From: CAVREM01 sp963728825
Lineage (GTDB): Bacteria; Acidobacteriota; Vicinamibacteria; Vicinamibacterales; CAVVIG01
Reading direction: 5' to 3'
Assembly (NCBI GenBank): GCA_963728825.1
Contig: CAVSLA010000004.1
Coordinates: 1,116,001-1,180,000, forward strand
Length of the DNA: 64,000 nucleotides
Of the stretch, positions 1-9,063 are shown piece after piece. Each line of letters begins with the position of its first letter. Within the stretch, counting starts at the first letter, position 1. The position numbers and the translations under genes were made by a program. The notes under the pieces are model-generated. The model made no database searches. It had not been told where the DNA came from and worked only from the letters and a program-made list of their open reading frames with translations.

Positions 1-206
1 GAAAGACCGGCTTCATCAGCAAGTCCGGCTACTGCTTTGCGACGCTCCTGCGACTGCCGACCACCGGTCAGCAGGTCGCCGTCGTCGTGCTCGGGGCCCG
101 TTCGAACGCCGGCCGGTTCATGGAAGTCCAGAACCTGTTCAATTGGCTGTCGGCCAAGACGTCGACCGTGTTTGCGACCCAGTCGGTCGCCGCCACTCGC
201 GAGTAA
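1..206 (+). CDS. D-alanyl-D-alanine carboxypeptidase (peptidase S11), C-terminal end only
   Basis: Partial gene cut by the window start; the frame begins at base 3 and ends at TAA 204-206, leaving 67 residues. It opens with KTGFISKSGYC, the third (KTG) active-site motif of penicillin-binding S11 carboxypeptidases, where the usual form is KTGYI-x-x-AGYC. Beyond it the chain reads VVVLGARSNAGRF, also typical of the end of the S11 catalytic domain. The enzyme would trim the terminal D-Ala of peptidoglycan pentapeptides in the periplasm. The SxxK and SxN motifs lie outside the window. It converges on the fdhE-like gene with 4 bases between stop codons. Confidence 0.8.
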   Translation, partial: KTGFISKSGYCFATLLRLPTTGQQVAVVVLGARSNAGRFMEVQNLFNWLSAKTSTVFATQSVAATRE

Positions 207-210
207 CGGT

Positions 211-1077
211 TCACCCCACGTAGCCCCGCTGCATCGCGGCTGCATCGAGCGGCAGCGTCGCGATCGTGTCGACCGCGACGATGACCGGCCGTGACGCGTT
301 ACGGCCGTCATACGCCTTCAAATACTTCTTACAGACGTCGCAGCCATAAACACGATAGCGTCCATCCCGCGTGGCGAACGAGGTCACCAGGGTGCGATCG
401 TCGTTCGCACAGAACGGGCACGTCAGCGGCGCGAACTCCCATTGACCCAGACAGCGTCCGCAGATGAGGCGCCGATTGGCGCTCGGAGTAATCACGGCGA
501 AGTCCGGCTCCCATCCGCAGTACGGACAGTGACCGTGGTGCCAGTTGGAGAAATCGACCCGCTGGATCAGCGATTCGGCGCTTCTCGCGAGGAAGGGACG
601 CAGCGAGAGCAGGAGCACCTGATCGAGGTTGGGGGGCGATCCGGCAGGCAGCCGGTCGGCTGGTGCATCGGCTTCGACCCCTGAGGTGACGACGTACCAC
701 TGCATGACCAGTCGCGGCAGGGAATCGCCGGCCCGAGCCAGTGCCCCGATCTGCTCGTGTTCGGGTCGCTCGAGCGCCTCATGCCGATGAAGGATGTCGG
801 CGGTCTGCCGGAGCGTCAGACGAAAGTCCGACCACTCGAGCGGGATATCGCCGAAGCGGATGGCCGGCCGTCCGGCGGTCTGCTGCTGGGCGAGCCACGT
901 CGGATCCGGCTGAATCCATGGCAAGGGCACGCGCGCCTGCACACGACGCTGGACGTCGACGAGCGCGATCTGCATGTCGATGGCCGAGGCCAGCTCGGGG
1001 TTGGTGCCCCTCAGCTGCCTGAGCTCGACGATCTCCCGTGGTTCGGCGCGCGGCGCACGCGGTGGTCGTTCAGACAC
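211..1077 (-). CDS. fdhE: FdhE-like formate dehydrogenase accessory protein
   Basis: 288 residues from a GTG at 1075-1077. The C-terminal half carries four paired-cysteine knuckles (CPYC, CGRC, CPFC, CDVC), the rubredoxin-like metal-binding pattern of FdhE; the N-terminal half is a helical region starting EIVELRQLRGTNPELASA. FdhE-family proteins assist maturation of formate dehydrogenase in the cytoplasm. No formate dehydrogenase subunit is in the window, so the client is unknown. The GTG start is chosen because a -10 hexamer (TACAAT, reading leftward from 1090 to 1085) ends exactly 7 bases before it, which would give a leaderless mRNA; the in-frame ATG further upstream lies beyond that promoter and inside glgA. 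Confidence 0.82.
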   Translation of the reverse strand: MSERPPRAPRAEPREIVELRQLRGTNPELASAIDMQIALVDVQRRVQARVPLPWIQPDPTWLAQQQTAGRPAIRFGDIPLEWSDFRLTLRQTADILHRHEALERPEHEQIGALARAGDSLPRLVMQWYVVTSGVEADAPADRLPAGSPPNLDQVLLLSLRPFLARSAESLIQRVDFSNWHHGHCPYCGWEPDFAVITPSANRRLICGRCLGQWEFAPLTCPFCANDDRTLVTSFATRDGRYRVYGCDVCKKYLKAYDGRNASRPVIVAVDTIATLPLDAAAMQRGYVG

Positions 1078-1084
1078 GCCGGGG

Positions 1085-1094
1085 ATTGTACAAT
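1085..1094. promoter_or_regulatory. Shared palindromic -10 element of fdhE and glgA
   Basis: ATTGTACAAT is a perfect palindrome, so TACAAT can be read as a -10 box on both strands. It lies 7 bases from the fdhE GTG (leftward) and 14 bases from the glgA GTG at 1109 (rightward). Good -35 hexamers are not obvious. The assignment is by pattern and spacing only. Confidence 0.5.
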
Positions 1095-1108
1095 CGTCGC
1101 GACGTCTC

Positions 1109-2615
<1,507 letters not shown>

Positions 2616-2626
<11 letters not shown>

Positions 2627-2948
2627 AAACGTGCAGACCTTTACGGACGGTAATTTCGAGAGCTCGGTGCTGAAGGCGCCGCAGCCGGTACTCGTGGACT
2701 TCTGGGCAGAATGGTGCGGTCCCTGTAAGCGTCTCGCGCCGGCGGTCGACGCGCTCGCGACCGACTACGCGGGCAAGGTGACGATCGGCAAGCTGAACGT
2801 CGACGACAACCCCGATACGACGGTCAAATTCAACGTCCGCGGCATTCCAGCGCTCCTGTTGTTCAAAGGCGGCCAAGTCGTCGATCAGGTCGTCGGGCTG
2901 GTGCCGAAGGACGAAATCAAGAAAGTCATCGATAAGCACCTCGGATGA
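2616..2948 (+). CDS. trxA: Thioredoxin
   Basis: 110 residues, the usual length of a single thioredoxin domain. The redox site WCGPCK has its cysteines at residues 34 and 37, preceded by the buried Asp strand VLVDFWAEW, and the cis-Pro loop is present as RGIPALLLF. It reduces protein disulfides in the cytoplasm and is recycled by the adjacent thioredoxin reductase. An AGGAG ribosome-binding site lies 5 bases before ATG 2616. It overlaps glgA upstream and trxB downstream (ATGA at 2945-2948), making a tightly coupled glgA-trxA-trxB operon. Confidence 0.97.
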
Positions 2949-3883
2949 CCCGCAGCGTCATCATCATCGGCTCAGGCCCCGCCGGCCTGACTGCCGCCCT
3001 TTACACCGCGCGCGCCAACATGCAGCCGCTCGTCATCGAGGGTGTCGAGGCCGGCGGTCAGCTGATGATGACCACCCTGGTCGAGAACTGGCCTGGTCAT
3101 CGCGACGGCATCATGGGGCCGGATCTCATGGCCGAGATGCGCGCGCAATCCCAGAGGTTCGGCGCCGAGCTGGTGCAGGAGCACGTGACCGCGGTCAACC
3201 TGTCCAGCAAGCCGATCCAGGTCCGTACCGACTCCGCCGAGTACAAAGCGAAGACGCTCATCATCGCGACCGGCGCCTCGGCACGGCTGCTCGGTCTGCC
3301 GTCCGAGCGCAAGTTGATGGGTCACGGCGTGTCGACCTGCGCCACCTGCGACGGCTATTTCTTCCGCGGCCAGGATATCGCCGTCGTCGGCGGCGGCGAC
3401 TCGGCGATGGAAGAGGCGATGTATTTGACGCGGTTCGCCGACAAGGTCACCGTCGTCCATCGTCGTGAGGCGCTGCGGGCGTCCAAGATCATGCAGGACA
3501 AGGCGCGGGCGAATCCGAAAATCGCCTGGCGGTTCAACAGCGCAGTCGAGGACATCCGGGACACCGCCAAGAACGAAGTGACGACGATGGTGCTGCGGGA
3601 TATGAAGACCGATGAGCTCTCAGAGGTGCCGGTGGCGGGGGTGTTCGTGGCGATCGGCCATACCCCGAACACGTCGCTCTTCAAGGGTCAGCTGGAAATG
3701 GACGCCAACGGATACCTGATCACACACGATGGGGCGAAGACGAGCATCCCTGGCGTCTTTGCCTGCGGCGACGTTCAGGACCACGTCTATCGTCAGGCCA
3801 TCACCGCCGCCGGGTCAGGCTGCATGGCCGCGATCGACGCCGAAAAGTACCTCGACGGCGTTCCCGAGCATCTGCAGTCGTAA
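2945..3883 (+). CDS. trxB: Thioredoxin-disulfide reductase
   Basis: 312 residues, standard for the low-molecular-weight bacterial enzyme. It has the FAD-binding GSGPAGLTAALY near the N-terminus, the redox CATC at residues 132-135, the NADPH-binding GGGDSAMEEA near residue 150, and the C-terminal FAD motif GVFACGDVQD. It reduces the thioredoxin encoded just upstream with electrons from NADPH. The start overlaps the trxA stop as ATGA. The gene ends directly at a long hairpin (3884-3937) shared with the convergent mnmA. Confidence 0.97.
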   Translation: MTRSVIIIGSGPAGLTAALYTARANMQPLVIEGVEAGGQLMMTTLVENWPGHRDGIMGPDLMAEMRAQSQRFGAELVQEHVTAVNLSSKPIQVRTDSAEYKAKTLIIATGASARLLGLPSERKLMGHGVSTCATCDGYFFRGQDIAVVGGGDSAMEEAMYLTRFADKVTVVHRREALRASKIMQDKARANPKIAWRFNSAVEDIRDTAKNEVTTMVLRDMKTDELSEVPVAGVFVAIGHTPNTSLFKGQLEMDANGYLITHDGAKTSIPGVFACGDVQDHVYRQAITAAGSGCMAAIDAEKYLDGVPEHLQS

Positions 3884-3937
3884 AAGGGGGACGGGGATAA
3901 TTTCCGCGTCGCGACGGAAATTATCCCCATCCCCCTT
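3884..3937. repeat. Long near-perfect inverted repeat between convergent trxB and mnmA
   Basis: Two 23-base arms, pairing with a single C-A mismatch, surround an 8-base loop (3907-3914). The arm reads AAGGGGGACGGGGATAATTT then CCG. It sits directly after the trxB stop and 2 bases before the mnmA stop, so it could act as a bidirectional terminator. The arms contain A/T-rich centres with G-runs rather than a U-tract, which looks more like a dispersed REP-type palindrome than a simple intrinsic terminator. Function is inferred. Confidence 0.8.
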
Positions 3938-3938
3938 C

Positions 3939-5018
3939 TTAATCGATCCACCCTCCACCGACCACCACGTCGTCGTCGAAGAACACGACAGCCTGACCGG
4001 GCGTAATGGCGATCTGCGGATTGTCGAAAACGACTTCCGCTCGTGAATCGCCGAGCGACCGCACGGCGCCTGGCGCGGCCTGATGGCGGTGGCGAATTTG
4101 CGCGAAAATGCGCTGCGCGCCTCGCGGCTCCTCGACGATCCAGTTGACGCCGGACGCCGTGAGCGTGTTGCGCTCGAGAGAGGCCTTCGGTCCGACGATG
4201 ACTTGCCGATCCGCGGCCCGGAGTCCGAGGACATAGAGCGGCGCGCTCGAGGGCGTCCCGCTCAGGCCCAGCCCCTTGCGCTGTCCGACCGTGAACCGGT
4301 GAATGCCCGCGTGTTGTCCGAGGACCCGGCCGCTCTCGTCGACGATGGTTCCCCGGGCGGCTACCTCGGGGCGCCGCGCGCCGACAAAGCTGGCGTAGTC
4401 GTGGTCGGGGATGAAGCAGATCTCCTGACTGTCCGGCTTGTCGGCAACCGGCAGGCCGCGCTGCCGCGCGTAGTCCCGCACGGCCTCCTTCGAGCGATCG
4501 CCGATCGGGAACACCGCATGCGCCAGCTGTTGCTGCGACAACGAAAAGAGAAAGTACGCCTGGTCCTTCGCGGGATCGACCGCGCGCTTGAGCAGGAATC
4601 GTCCCGACGATTCATCGCGCTCGACCCGCGCGTAGTGGCCGGTGGCGACCGCGTCCGCGCCGAATCCACGCGCCCGGTCGGCCAGCGTCGCGAACTTGAG
4701 GTCGCCGTTGCAGTGCGCGCATGGCAACGGTGTTCTGCCCGCCGCGTATTCCTCGACGAAGTTCGACACGACCTGCTCGTCGAACTGGCGCTCGAAGTTC
4801 AGGATGTAGTGGGGGATGTTGATGGTCGACGCGACGCGCCTGGCGTCGTGCAGATCCTCGATGGAGCAGCAGCTGCCAAACGTCCGGATGCCGTCCGCCC
4901 CGTCAGATGCGTCGTAGAGCTGCATGGACAGACCGATGACGTCATGGCCCTGCTCGGCAAGCAGCGCCGCAGCGACGGAGGAGTCGACCCCCCCGGACAT
5001 GGCGACGACAATGCGCAT
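3939..5018 (-). CDS. mnmA: tRNA 2-thiouridine(34) synthase MnmA
   Basis: 359 residues, full length. The ATP-pyrophosphatase P-loop SGGVDSS is at residues 8-14. The two catalytic cysteines are Cys103 in the CAHCN motif and Cys201 in SQEICFIPD. The C-terminal region has the beta-barrel segment with the TVGQRKGLGLSG signature. It thiolates U34 of Lys, Glu and Gln tRNAs using sulfur passed from a cysteine desulfurase. The desulfurase gene lies 39 bases upstream on the same strand, so donor and acceptor enzymes are co-encoded. Confidence 0.97.
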   Translation of the reverse strand: MRIVVAMSGGVDSSVAAALLAEQGHDVIGLSMQLYDASDGADGIRTFGSCCSIEDLHDARRVASTINIPHYILNFERQFDEQVVSNFVEEYAAGRTPLPCAHCNGDLKFATLADRARGFGADAVATGHYARVERDESSGRFLLKRAVDPAKDQAYFLFSLSQQQLAHAVFPIGDRSKEAVRDYARQRGLPVADKPDSQEICFIPDHDYASFVGARRPEVAARGTIVDESGRVLGQHAGIHRFTVGQRKGLGLSGTPSSAPLYVLGLRAADRQVIVGPKASLERNTLTASGVNWIVEEPRGAQRIFAQIRHRHQAAPGAVRSLGDSRAEVVFDNPQIAITPGQAVVFFDDDVVVGGGWID

Positions 5019-5057
5019 TTCTAAAAGATGAGGAAACTGGCTCCTCAGCTCCTCGTC

Positions 5058-6215
5058 CTAGACCGCTTTCCGTGTCAGCATCCGCAACTTCTCGACGAGC
5101 CCGGGCAGCACCGCCACCACCCGATCGACGTCAGCATCGGTCGAGAACATCCCGAGGCTGAAACGCAGCGAGTTCTGAGTGCGATGAGGCGGGAAGCCCA
5201 TCGCGCGCAGCACATGGGACGGCTCCAGCGTCCCCGATGAGCAGGCCGATCCGGTCGAGACGGCAATCCCTTCCAGGTCGAGCGCGATCAGGAGGCTTTC
5301 AGCCTCCACACGCTCGAAGCTGATGTTGGTGGTGTTCGGGACCCGGGCGCCGCGTGCGCCGTTTACCGCGGTGCCTTGGACGTCGCGAAGCACGGTGGTC
5401 TCGAGCCGGTCGCGCAGTGCAGCCAGCCGCACCGCTTCGCCGGACATCTTCGCCGCCGCCAGGCGGGCGGCGACGCCGAACCCGACCAGGGCCGCGACAT
5501 TTTCGGTGCCGGCGCGCCGGCTGCGCTCATGTTTGCCACCGGTCAGGATCGGGAGCATCCGGGTGCCGCGCTTGATCCACAGCGCCCCGGCCCCTTTGGG
5601 GCCATTGAGCTTGTGCCCCGACAGCGACAGGAGATCCACCCCGAGCGTGCGGACGTCGACCGGAATCTTGCCGGCTGACTGGACGGCGTCGCTGTGCATG
5701 ATGGCCCCCCGCTCGTGGGCGAGGGCGGCGACCTCAGCAATAGGCTGAATGGTGCCTATTTCGTTGTTGGCGTGCATCACCGAAACGAGGGCCGTATCGT
5801 CGGCCATGGCCGCCCGGACGGCATCGGCCGATACAACTCCTGACTGATCGACGGGGACGAATGTGGTCCGCCATCCCCGCCGCGCCAGAGCCTTGAAGGT
5901 GTTCAAAACGGCTTCGTGCTCAATCGCGCTGGCCACCAGGTGTCGGCGGCCCGATGGCTCGGCGGCCTCGGCGGCGCCGCGGATGGCCATGTTGTCGGCT
6001 TCGGTGCCGCCGGCCGTGAAGACGACCTCCGACGGCTCGCCGCCGATCAACGCGGCGACCGAGGTCCGGGCGTCGTCGAGCGCGGCCTTCGCCTGTTGCC
6101 CGAAATGGTGCACGCTCGAAGCATTTCCGAACAAATCCCGTGTGGCGGCGATGACGGCATCGACCGCTTCGGGGGCCACAGGCGTGGTGGCGTTGTAGTC
6201 CAGGTATACACGCAT
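5058..6215 (-). CDS. iscS: Cysteine desulfurase (IscS/NifS family)
   Basis: 385 residues in the class V aminotransferase fold. The PLP lysine is Lys202 in SGHKLNGPKG, the cofactor-stacking His is in SAIEHEAV (His100), and the catalytic Cys325 lies in TGSACSSG. It releases sulfur from cysteine as a persulfide for tRNA thiolation and Fe-S assembly; the next gene on the strand, mnmA, is a known acceptor. Start: ATG 6213-6215 gives MRVYLDYNATTPV, the canonical N-terminus. A TACAAT -10 box at 6229-6234 (complement) ends 13 bases upstream, so the further in-frame ATG at 6228-6230 overlaps the promoter and is unlikely. Confidence 0.95.
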   Translation of the reverse strand: MRVYLDYNATTPVAPEAVDAVIAATRDLFGNASSVHHFGQQAKAALDDARTSVAALIGGEPSEVVFTAGGTEADNMAIRGAAEAAEPSGRRHLVASAIEHEAVLNTFKALARRGWRTTFVPVDQSGVVSADAVRAAMADDTALVSVMHANNEIGTIQPIAEVAALAHERGAIMHSDAVQSAGKIPVDVRTLGVDLLSLSGHKLNGPKGAGALWIKRGTRMLPILTGGKHERSRRAGTENVAALVGFGVAARLAAAKMSGEAVRLAALRDRLETTVLRDVQGTAVNGARGARVPNTTNISFERVEAESLLIALDLEGIAVSTGSACSSGTLEPSHVLRAMGFPPHRTQNSLRFSLGMFSTDADVDRVVAVLPGLVEKLRMLTRKAV

Positions 6216-6376
6216 GTGTGAACCATTCATTGTACCATCCCCGTAACCCTCGGTAACAAAAGGACTAGACAAGCATGGACAGCACTCATATACTGGCGGG
6301 CGTTTACGCGGTTTTCCCAGCAGGTTCTAGACGTCCGACACCCTAGCCCCCAGTCAGGACACAGGCGGAGGTTTAC

Positions 6377-6928
6377 ATGTGGAAACGTGATGAAGCGGTG
6401 AAACCGGCCAGCCCGCCTCCGGCGGCGGCGCAACCACCCGCTTCGGCACCCGTGGGGGCTGCGGCTCCTAGGTCTGATGTGAGAACGAACATGGAGAAGG
6501 ACATCGTGAACATCGGCAAATCGGTCGTCATCAAGGGTGAGCTGAACGGCAGCGAAGATCTCACGATTGAAGGTCACGTCGAGGGCACCATTCAGCTCCG
6601 CGATCATGTGCTGACGATCGGCCCGAACGGCCGCATCAAGGCTCAAGTGTTCGCCAAGGCTGTCATCGTGCTCGGCGAGGTCACCGGCAATGTGACGGCG
6701 AGCGAGAAGGTCGACATCCGCGACAACGGATCGGTCGACGGCGACATCGTGTCGCCGCGCGTCGCGATTGCCGAGGGCGCGCACTTCCGCGGCAGCGTCG
6801 ACATGCAGCGCAAGAGCGGCGCTGCACAGGAGAAACCGGCCGCCAAGCAGCAGCCGGCGGCAGCTGCGGCGTCTGCGCCGACGCCACACGCCGCGCCGCA
6901 GGGCCAGGGCCAGGCAGTCGCGCGATAG
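6377..6928 (+). CDS. Bactofilin family polymer-forming protein
   Basis: 183 residues. Residues 1-35 are Pro/Ala-rich and disordered. The middle (about 45-150) is the bactofilin beta-helix: GELNGSEDLTIEGHVEG, then repeated short strands with regular Gly/Asn turns. The tail is again Ala/Gln/Pro-rich. Bactofilins self-assemble into filaments on the inner face of the cytoplasmic membrane and scaffold cell-shape or envelope enzymes. A GGAGG ribosome-binding site precedes ATG 6377. The gene is followed by a short-period repeat and then a methyltransferase. Confidence 0.93.
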   Translation: MWKRDEAVKPASPPPAAAQPPASAPVGAAAPRSDVRTNMEKDIVNIGKSVVIKGELNGSEDLTIEGHVEGTIQLRDHVLTIGPNGRIKAQVFAKAVIVLGEVTGNVTASEKVDIRDNGSVDGDIVSPRVAIAEGAHFRGSVDMQRKSGAAQEKPAAKQQPAAAAASAPTPHAAPQGQGQAVAR

Positions 6929-6938
6929 AATGGCACCC

Positions 6939-7005
6939 TGAGGATCTCAGGACCATAAATCCTCAAATCCTGAAATCCTGAGATCCTCAAATCCTCTGAT
7001 TCGGT
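6939..7005. repeat. Short-period AAATCCTCA-type repeat
   Basis: A run of units such as AAATCCTC, AAATCCTGA and GAGATCCTC with a period of 8 to 9 bases. The first half runs in one orientation (GGATCTCAGGA) and the rest in the other, so it can fold on itself. The same motif family recurs at 22,799-22,843 and 63,913-64,000, always between genes. It fills the gap between the bactofilin and methyltransferase genes. Confidence 0.75.
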
Positions 7006-7012
7006 AACTCGA

Positions 7013-7666
7013 TTGGGCCTGCTTGATCGTCTCGCGCCACGGCGTCCTGACGCCGAGCCGGGTGTCCCCGGCCCGGGAGTCGTCGGCGACGACCCGGTTT
7101 TCTCCACCAAGGCGCTGCGCAAGTTCGTGACGTCGTTGACCAGCCGCGAGTCGCCGGTCCTGCTCGACCTGGGGCCGGTCGTCGGCAGCAACGTCAGCTT
7201 CTTCGGCGAACAGCTCGGATGCAAGATTTTCGTTGAGGACATCTTCGCCGACCTGGACCGGCACATCCGGGACGGCAAGCTCGAAGCGCTCCCCGAGTTC
7301 CTCAAGAAGCGTTTTCCGCAGGCCGATCAGACCTTCGATGGCATCCTCTGCTGGGACGTGATCGACTATCTCGATCGCCCCGCGGCGCAGGTCCTGGCGA
7401 GCCAGATGATGCGCGTGCTGCGCCCCGACGGCGCGCTGCTCGGATTCTTCGCCACCGCGCCGCCGCGCGACGTCAAATACACGAAGTACATCATCGTGGA
7501 CGAAGTGAATCTGAAGCACCGCACCTACGCCGCGGCGCGCGGGCGTCAGACGAGCCTGCTCAACCGCGACATCATCCGGATGTTTCCCGACCTGCGCGTC
7601 TCCGATTCGTTCCTGCTGCAGAACAACCTGCGCGAAATCCTGTTCCGGAAACCCACCGCTTCATAA
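7013..7666 (+). CDS. Class I SAM-dependent methyltransferase-like protein
   Basis: 217 residues from a TTG at 7013; no strong ribosome-binding site is visible. VLLDLGPVVGSNVSFF (about 48-63) corresponds to motif I of Rossmann methyltransferases, although the usual GxGxG is reduced to GPVVGSN. FDGILCWDVIDYL is the motif IV acidic loop, and MRVLRPDGALLGFF the following strand-turn. The substrate cannot be told. It follows the bactofilin gene across a repeat. An inactive or divergent methyltransferase is possible given the weak SAM loop. Confidence 0.7.
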   Translation: MGLLDRLAPRRPDAEPGVPGPGVVGDDPVFSTKALRKFVTSLTSRESPVLLDLGPVVGSNVSFFGEQLGCKIFVEDIFADLDRHIRDGKLEALPEFLKKRFPQADQTFDGILCWDVIDYLDRPAAQVLASQMMRVLRPDGALLGFFATAPPRDVKYTKYIIVDEVNLKHRTYAAARGRQTSLLNRDIIRMFPDLRVSDSFLLQNNLREILFRKPTAS

Positions 7667-7714
7667 GGGTGCCCGCCGGGCGACGGTCTGGCCGCTTGAC
7701 AAACGTCCGGCGAT

Positions 7715-7736
7715 CTGTCCTACTGTCATAGGACAG
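7715..7736. promoter_or_regulatory. Operator of the GntR/ABC operon overlapping its promoter
   Basis: CTGTCCTA and TAGGACAG form a perfect 8-base inverted repeat around CTGTCA. A consensus -35 box TTGACA is at 7696-7701, so the -10 region falls inside the operator. The start codon follows 9 bases later. This layout fits direct autorepression by the YtrA-type regulator encoded at 7745. Confidence 0.7.
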
Positions 7737-7744
7737 TATCCGGG

Positions 7745-8155
7745 ATGCGCCTGCGCCTCAACTTCAAATCGGGAAAGCCCGTGTATCTGCAGCTCGTCGA
7801 CCAGGTGAAGTCGGCCGCGGCTGCCGGCGCGCTCCGCGCCGGCGAGCTGCTGCCGTCGATCCGGCCGCTGGCGGAGGAGCTGCACATCAACCGCAACACC
7901 GTGGCCAAAGCGTACGCCGAGCTCGAGAGCCAGGGTGTCATCGAGACGATCGCGGGCAAGGGGTGCTTCGTCAGGAAGGGCGGCTCTCCGTTCCGCAAGG
8001 ACGTGCGCGTGCGCCTGCTGACCGAAGAAATCGATCAGGCGGTCACGCAGGCCCATCACCTGCAGATTGCCAAAGCCGACTTCCTCCGTCTGGCCGAAGA
8101 TCGGTTCGACGCATTCCAGGAGCGGCGCGATGGCGTCGCCGTCGAGGTGCCATGA
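7745..8155 (+). CDS. GntR family (YtrA subfamily) transcriptional regulator
   Basis: 136 residues, typical of the short YtrA subfamily, which has a winged helix but only a small C-terminal dimerisation segment. The HTH is at about residues 30-75: PSIRPLAEELHINRNTVAKAYAELESQGVIET. It is the first gene of a three-gene operon with an ABC ATPase and permease, and overlaps the ATPase start by ATGA. The inverted repeat at 7715-7736 lies in its own promoter, so it likely represses the operon until a cell-envelope signal is sensed, as YtrA-type systems do. Confidence 0.9.
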   Translation: MRLRLNFKSGKPVYLQLVDQVKSAAAAGALRAGELLPSIRPLAEELHINRNTVAKAYAELESQGVIETIAGKGCFVRKGGSPFRKDVRVRLLTEEIDQAVTQAHHLQIAKADFLRLAEDRFDAFQERRDGVAVEVP

Positions 8156-9063
8156 ATCGAGAGATCCCGGCCATTGCCATTCACCAGTTGGTTCGCCGAT
8201 ACGGAAATGCCGACGCCGACGCCGTGGCCGGCCTCAGCCTGACGGTGCGGCCCGGCACCTGCTACGGCTTCTTCGGCCGCAACGGCGCCGGCAAGACCAC
8301 GACCATCAAATGCCTGTTGAATCTGCTGCGGCCGTCGAGCGGCGAGGTGAAGGTCTTCGGCCTGAACCCGCTGCAGCATGAAGTCGCGGTGAAGGCGAGG
8401 CTCGCCTATGTGCCGGACAACGTCGCCTTCTACCCCTGGATGACGGTTCGCGCCACGCTGGACTACGTGCGGGCGTTTCGCAATCGATGGAATCAGGAGA
8501 CCGAACGAACGCTGCTGGATCAGTTCCGTCTCGACCCGCGTCAGAAGACCAGCGGACTGTCCAAAGGGCAGCGCACGCAGCTTGCCCTGATCAGCGCCGT
8601 CTGTCCGGAGCCCGAGCTGCTGGTCCTGGACGAGCCGACCTCGGGCCTCGATCCGATCGTCCGTCGGCAGTTCATCGAAACCGTCATTGGCGCTTATCAA
8701 AACAGCGAGCCCGGGCAGCGGACGGTGTTCGTCTCGACGCACATGATCGGCGAGTTCGAGGGGCTCATCGACGAGTTCACGATCATCGAACGGGGACGCA
8801 ATGTGTTGACCCTGGATGCCGACGCCGCCCGTGGACGGTTTCGAAGAGTGCATGCGCGCTTCGCAGCCGAACCCCCGTCGCTGAATCTTCAGGGCGCGCG
8901 GGTGACCCGCCGCGGCCGCTCGCTCGAGGTATTGGTGAACGGCGACGCGCGCGACGTCCTCGAGCGGCTCAAATCGAACTCGCCGGAGGAACTGACCAGC
9001 GAAGCGTTGAGTCTCGAAGAGATTTTCGTGGCGGCAGTTGGCGACGAGCAGGCGGTCGCGTGA
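8152..9063 (+). CDS. ABC transporter ATP-binding protein
   Basis: 303 residues. Walker A GRNGAGKTT at residues 42-50, signature LSKGQ near 143, Walker B LLVLDEPTSGLD near 157-168, and switch His in STHMIGEFE. The start ATG 8152 overlaps the gntR stop, and the stop overlaps the permease GTG (GTGA at 9060-9063). It energises the permease encoded next. By family and operon type (GntR plus ATPase plus ABC-2 permease) it resembles Ytr-like exporters linked to envelope stress; the substrate is unknown. Confidence 0.93.
   Translation: MNREIPAIAIHQLVRRYGNADADAVAGLSLTVRPGTCYGFFGRNGAGKTTTIKCLLNLLRPSSGEVKVFGLNPLQHEVAVKARLAYVPDNVAFYPWMTVRATLDYVRAFRNRWNQETERTLLDQFRLDPRQKTSGLSKGQRTQLALISAVCPEPELLVLDEPTSGLDPIVRRQFIETVIGAYQNSEPGQRTVFVSTHMIGEFEGLIDEFTIIERGRNVLTLDADAARGRFRRVHARFAAEPPSLNLQGARVTRRGRSLEVLVNGDARDVLERLKSNSPEELTSEALSLEEIFVAAVGDEQAVA

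Noticed and set aside
974..1108. Longer N-terminus for glgA from the ATG at 974
   Set aside because: The extra 45 residues overlap fdhE coding sequence and lie upstream of the probable promoter at 1085-1094; they do not resemble glycogen synthase.
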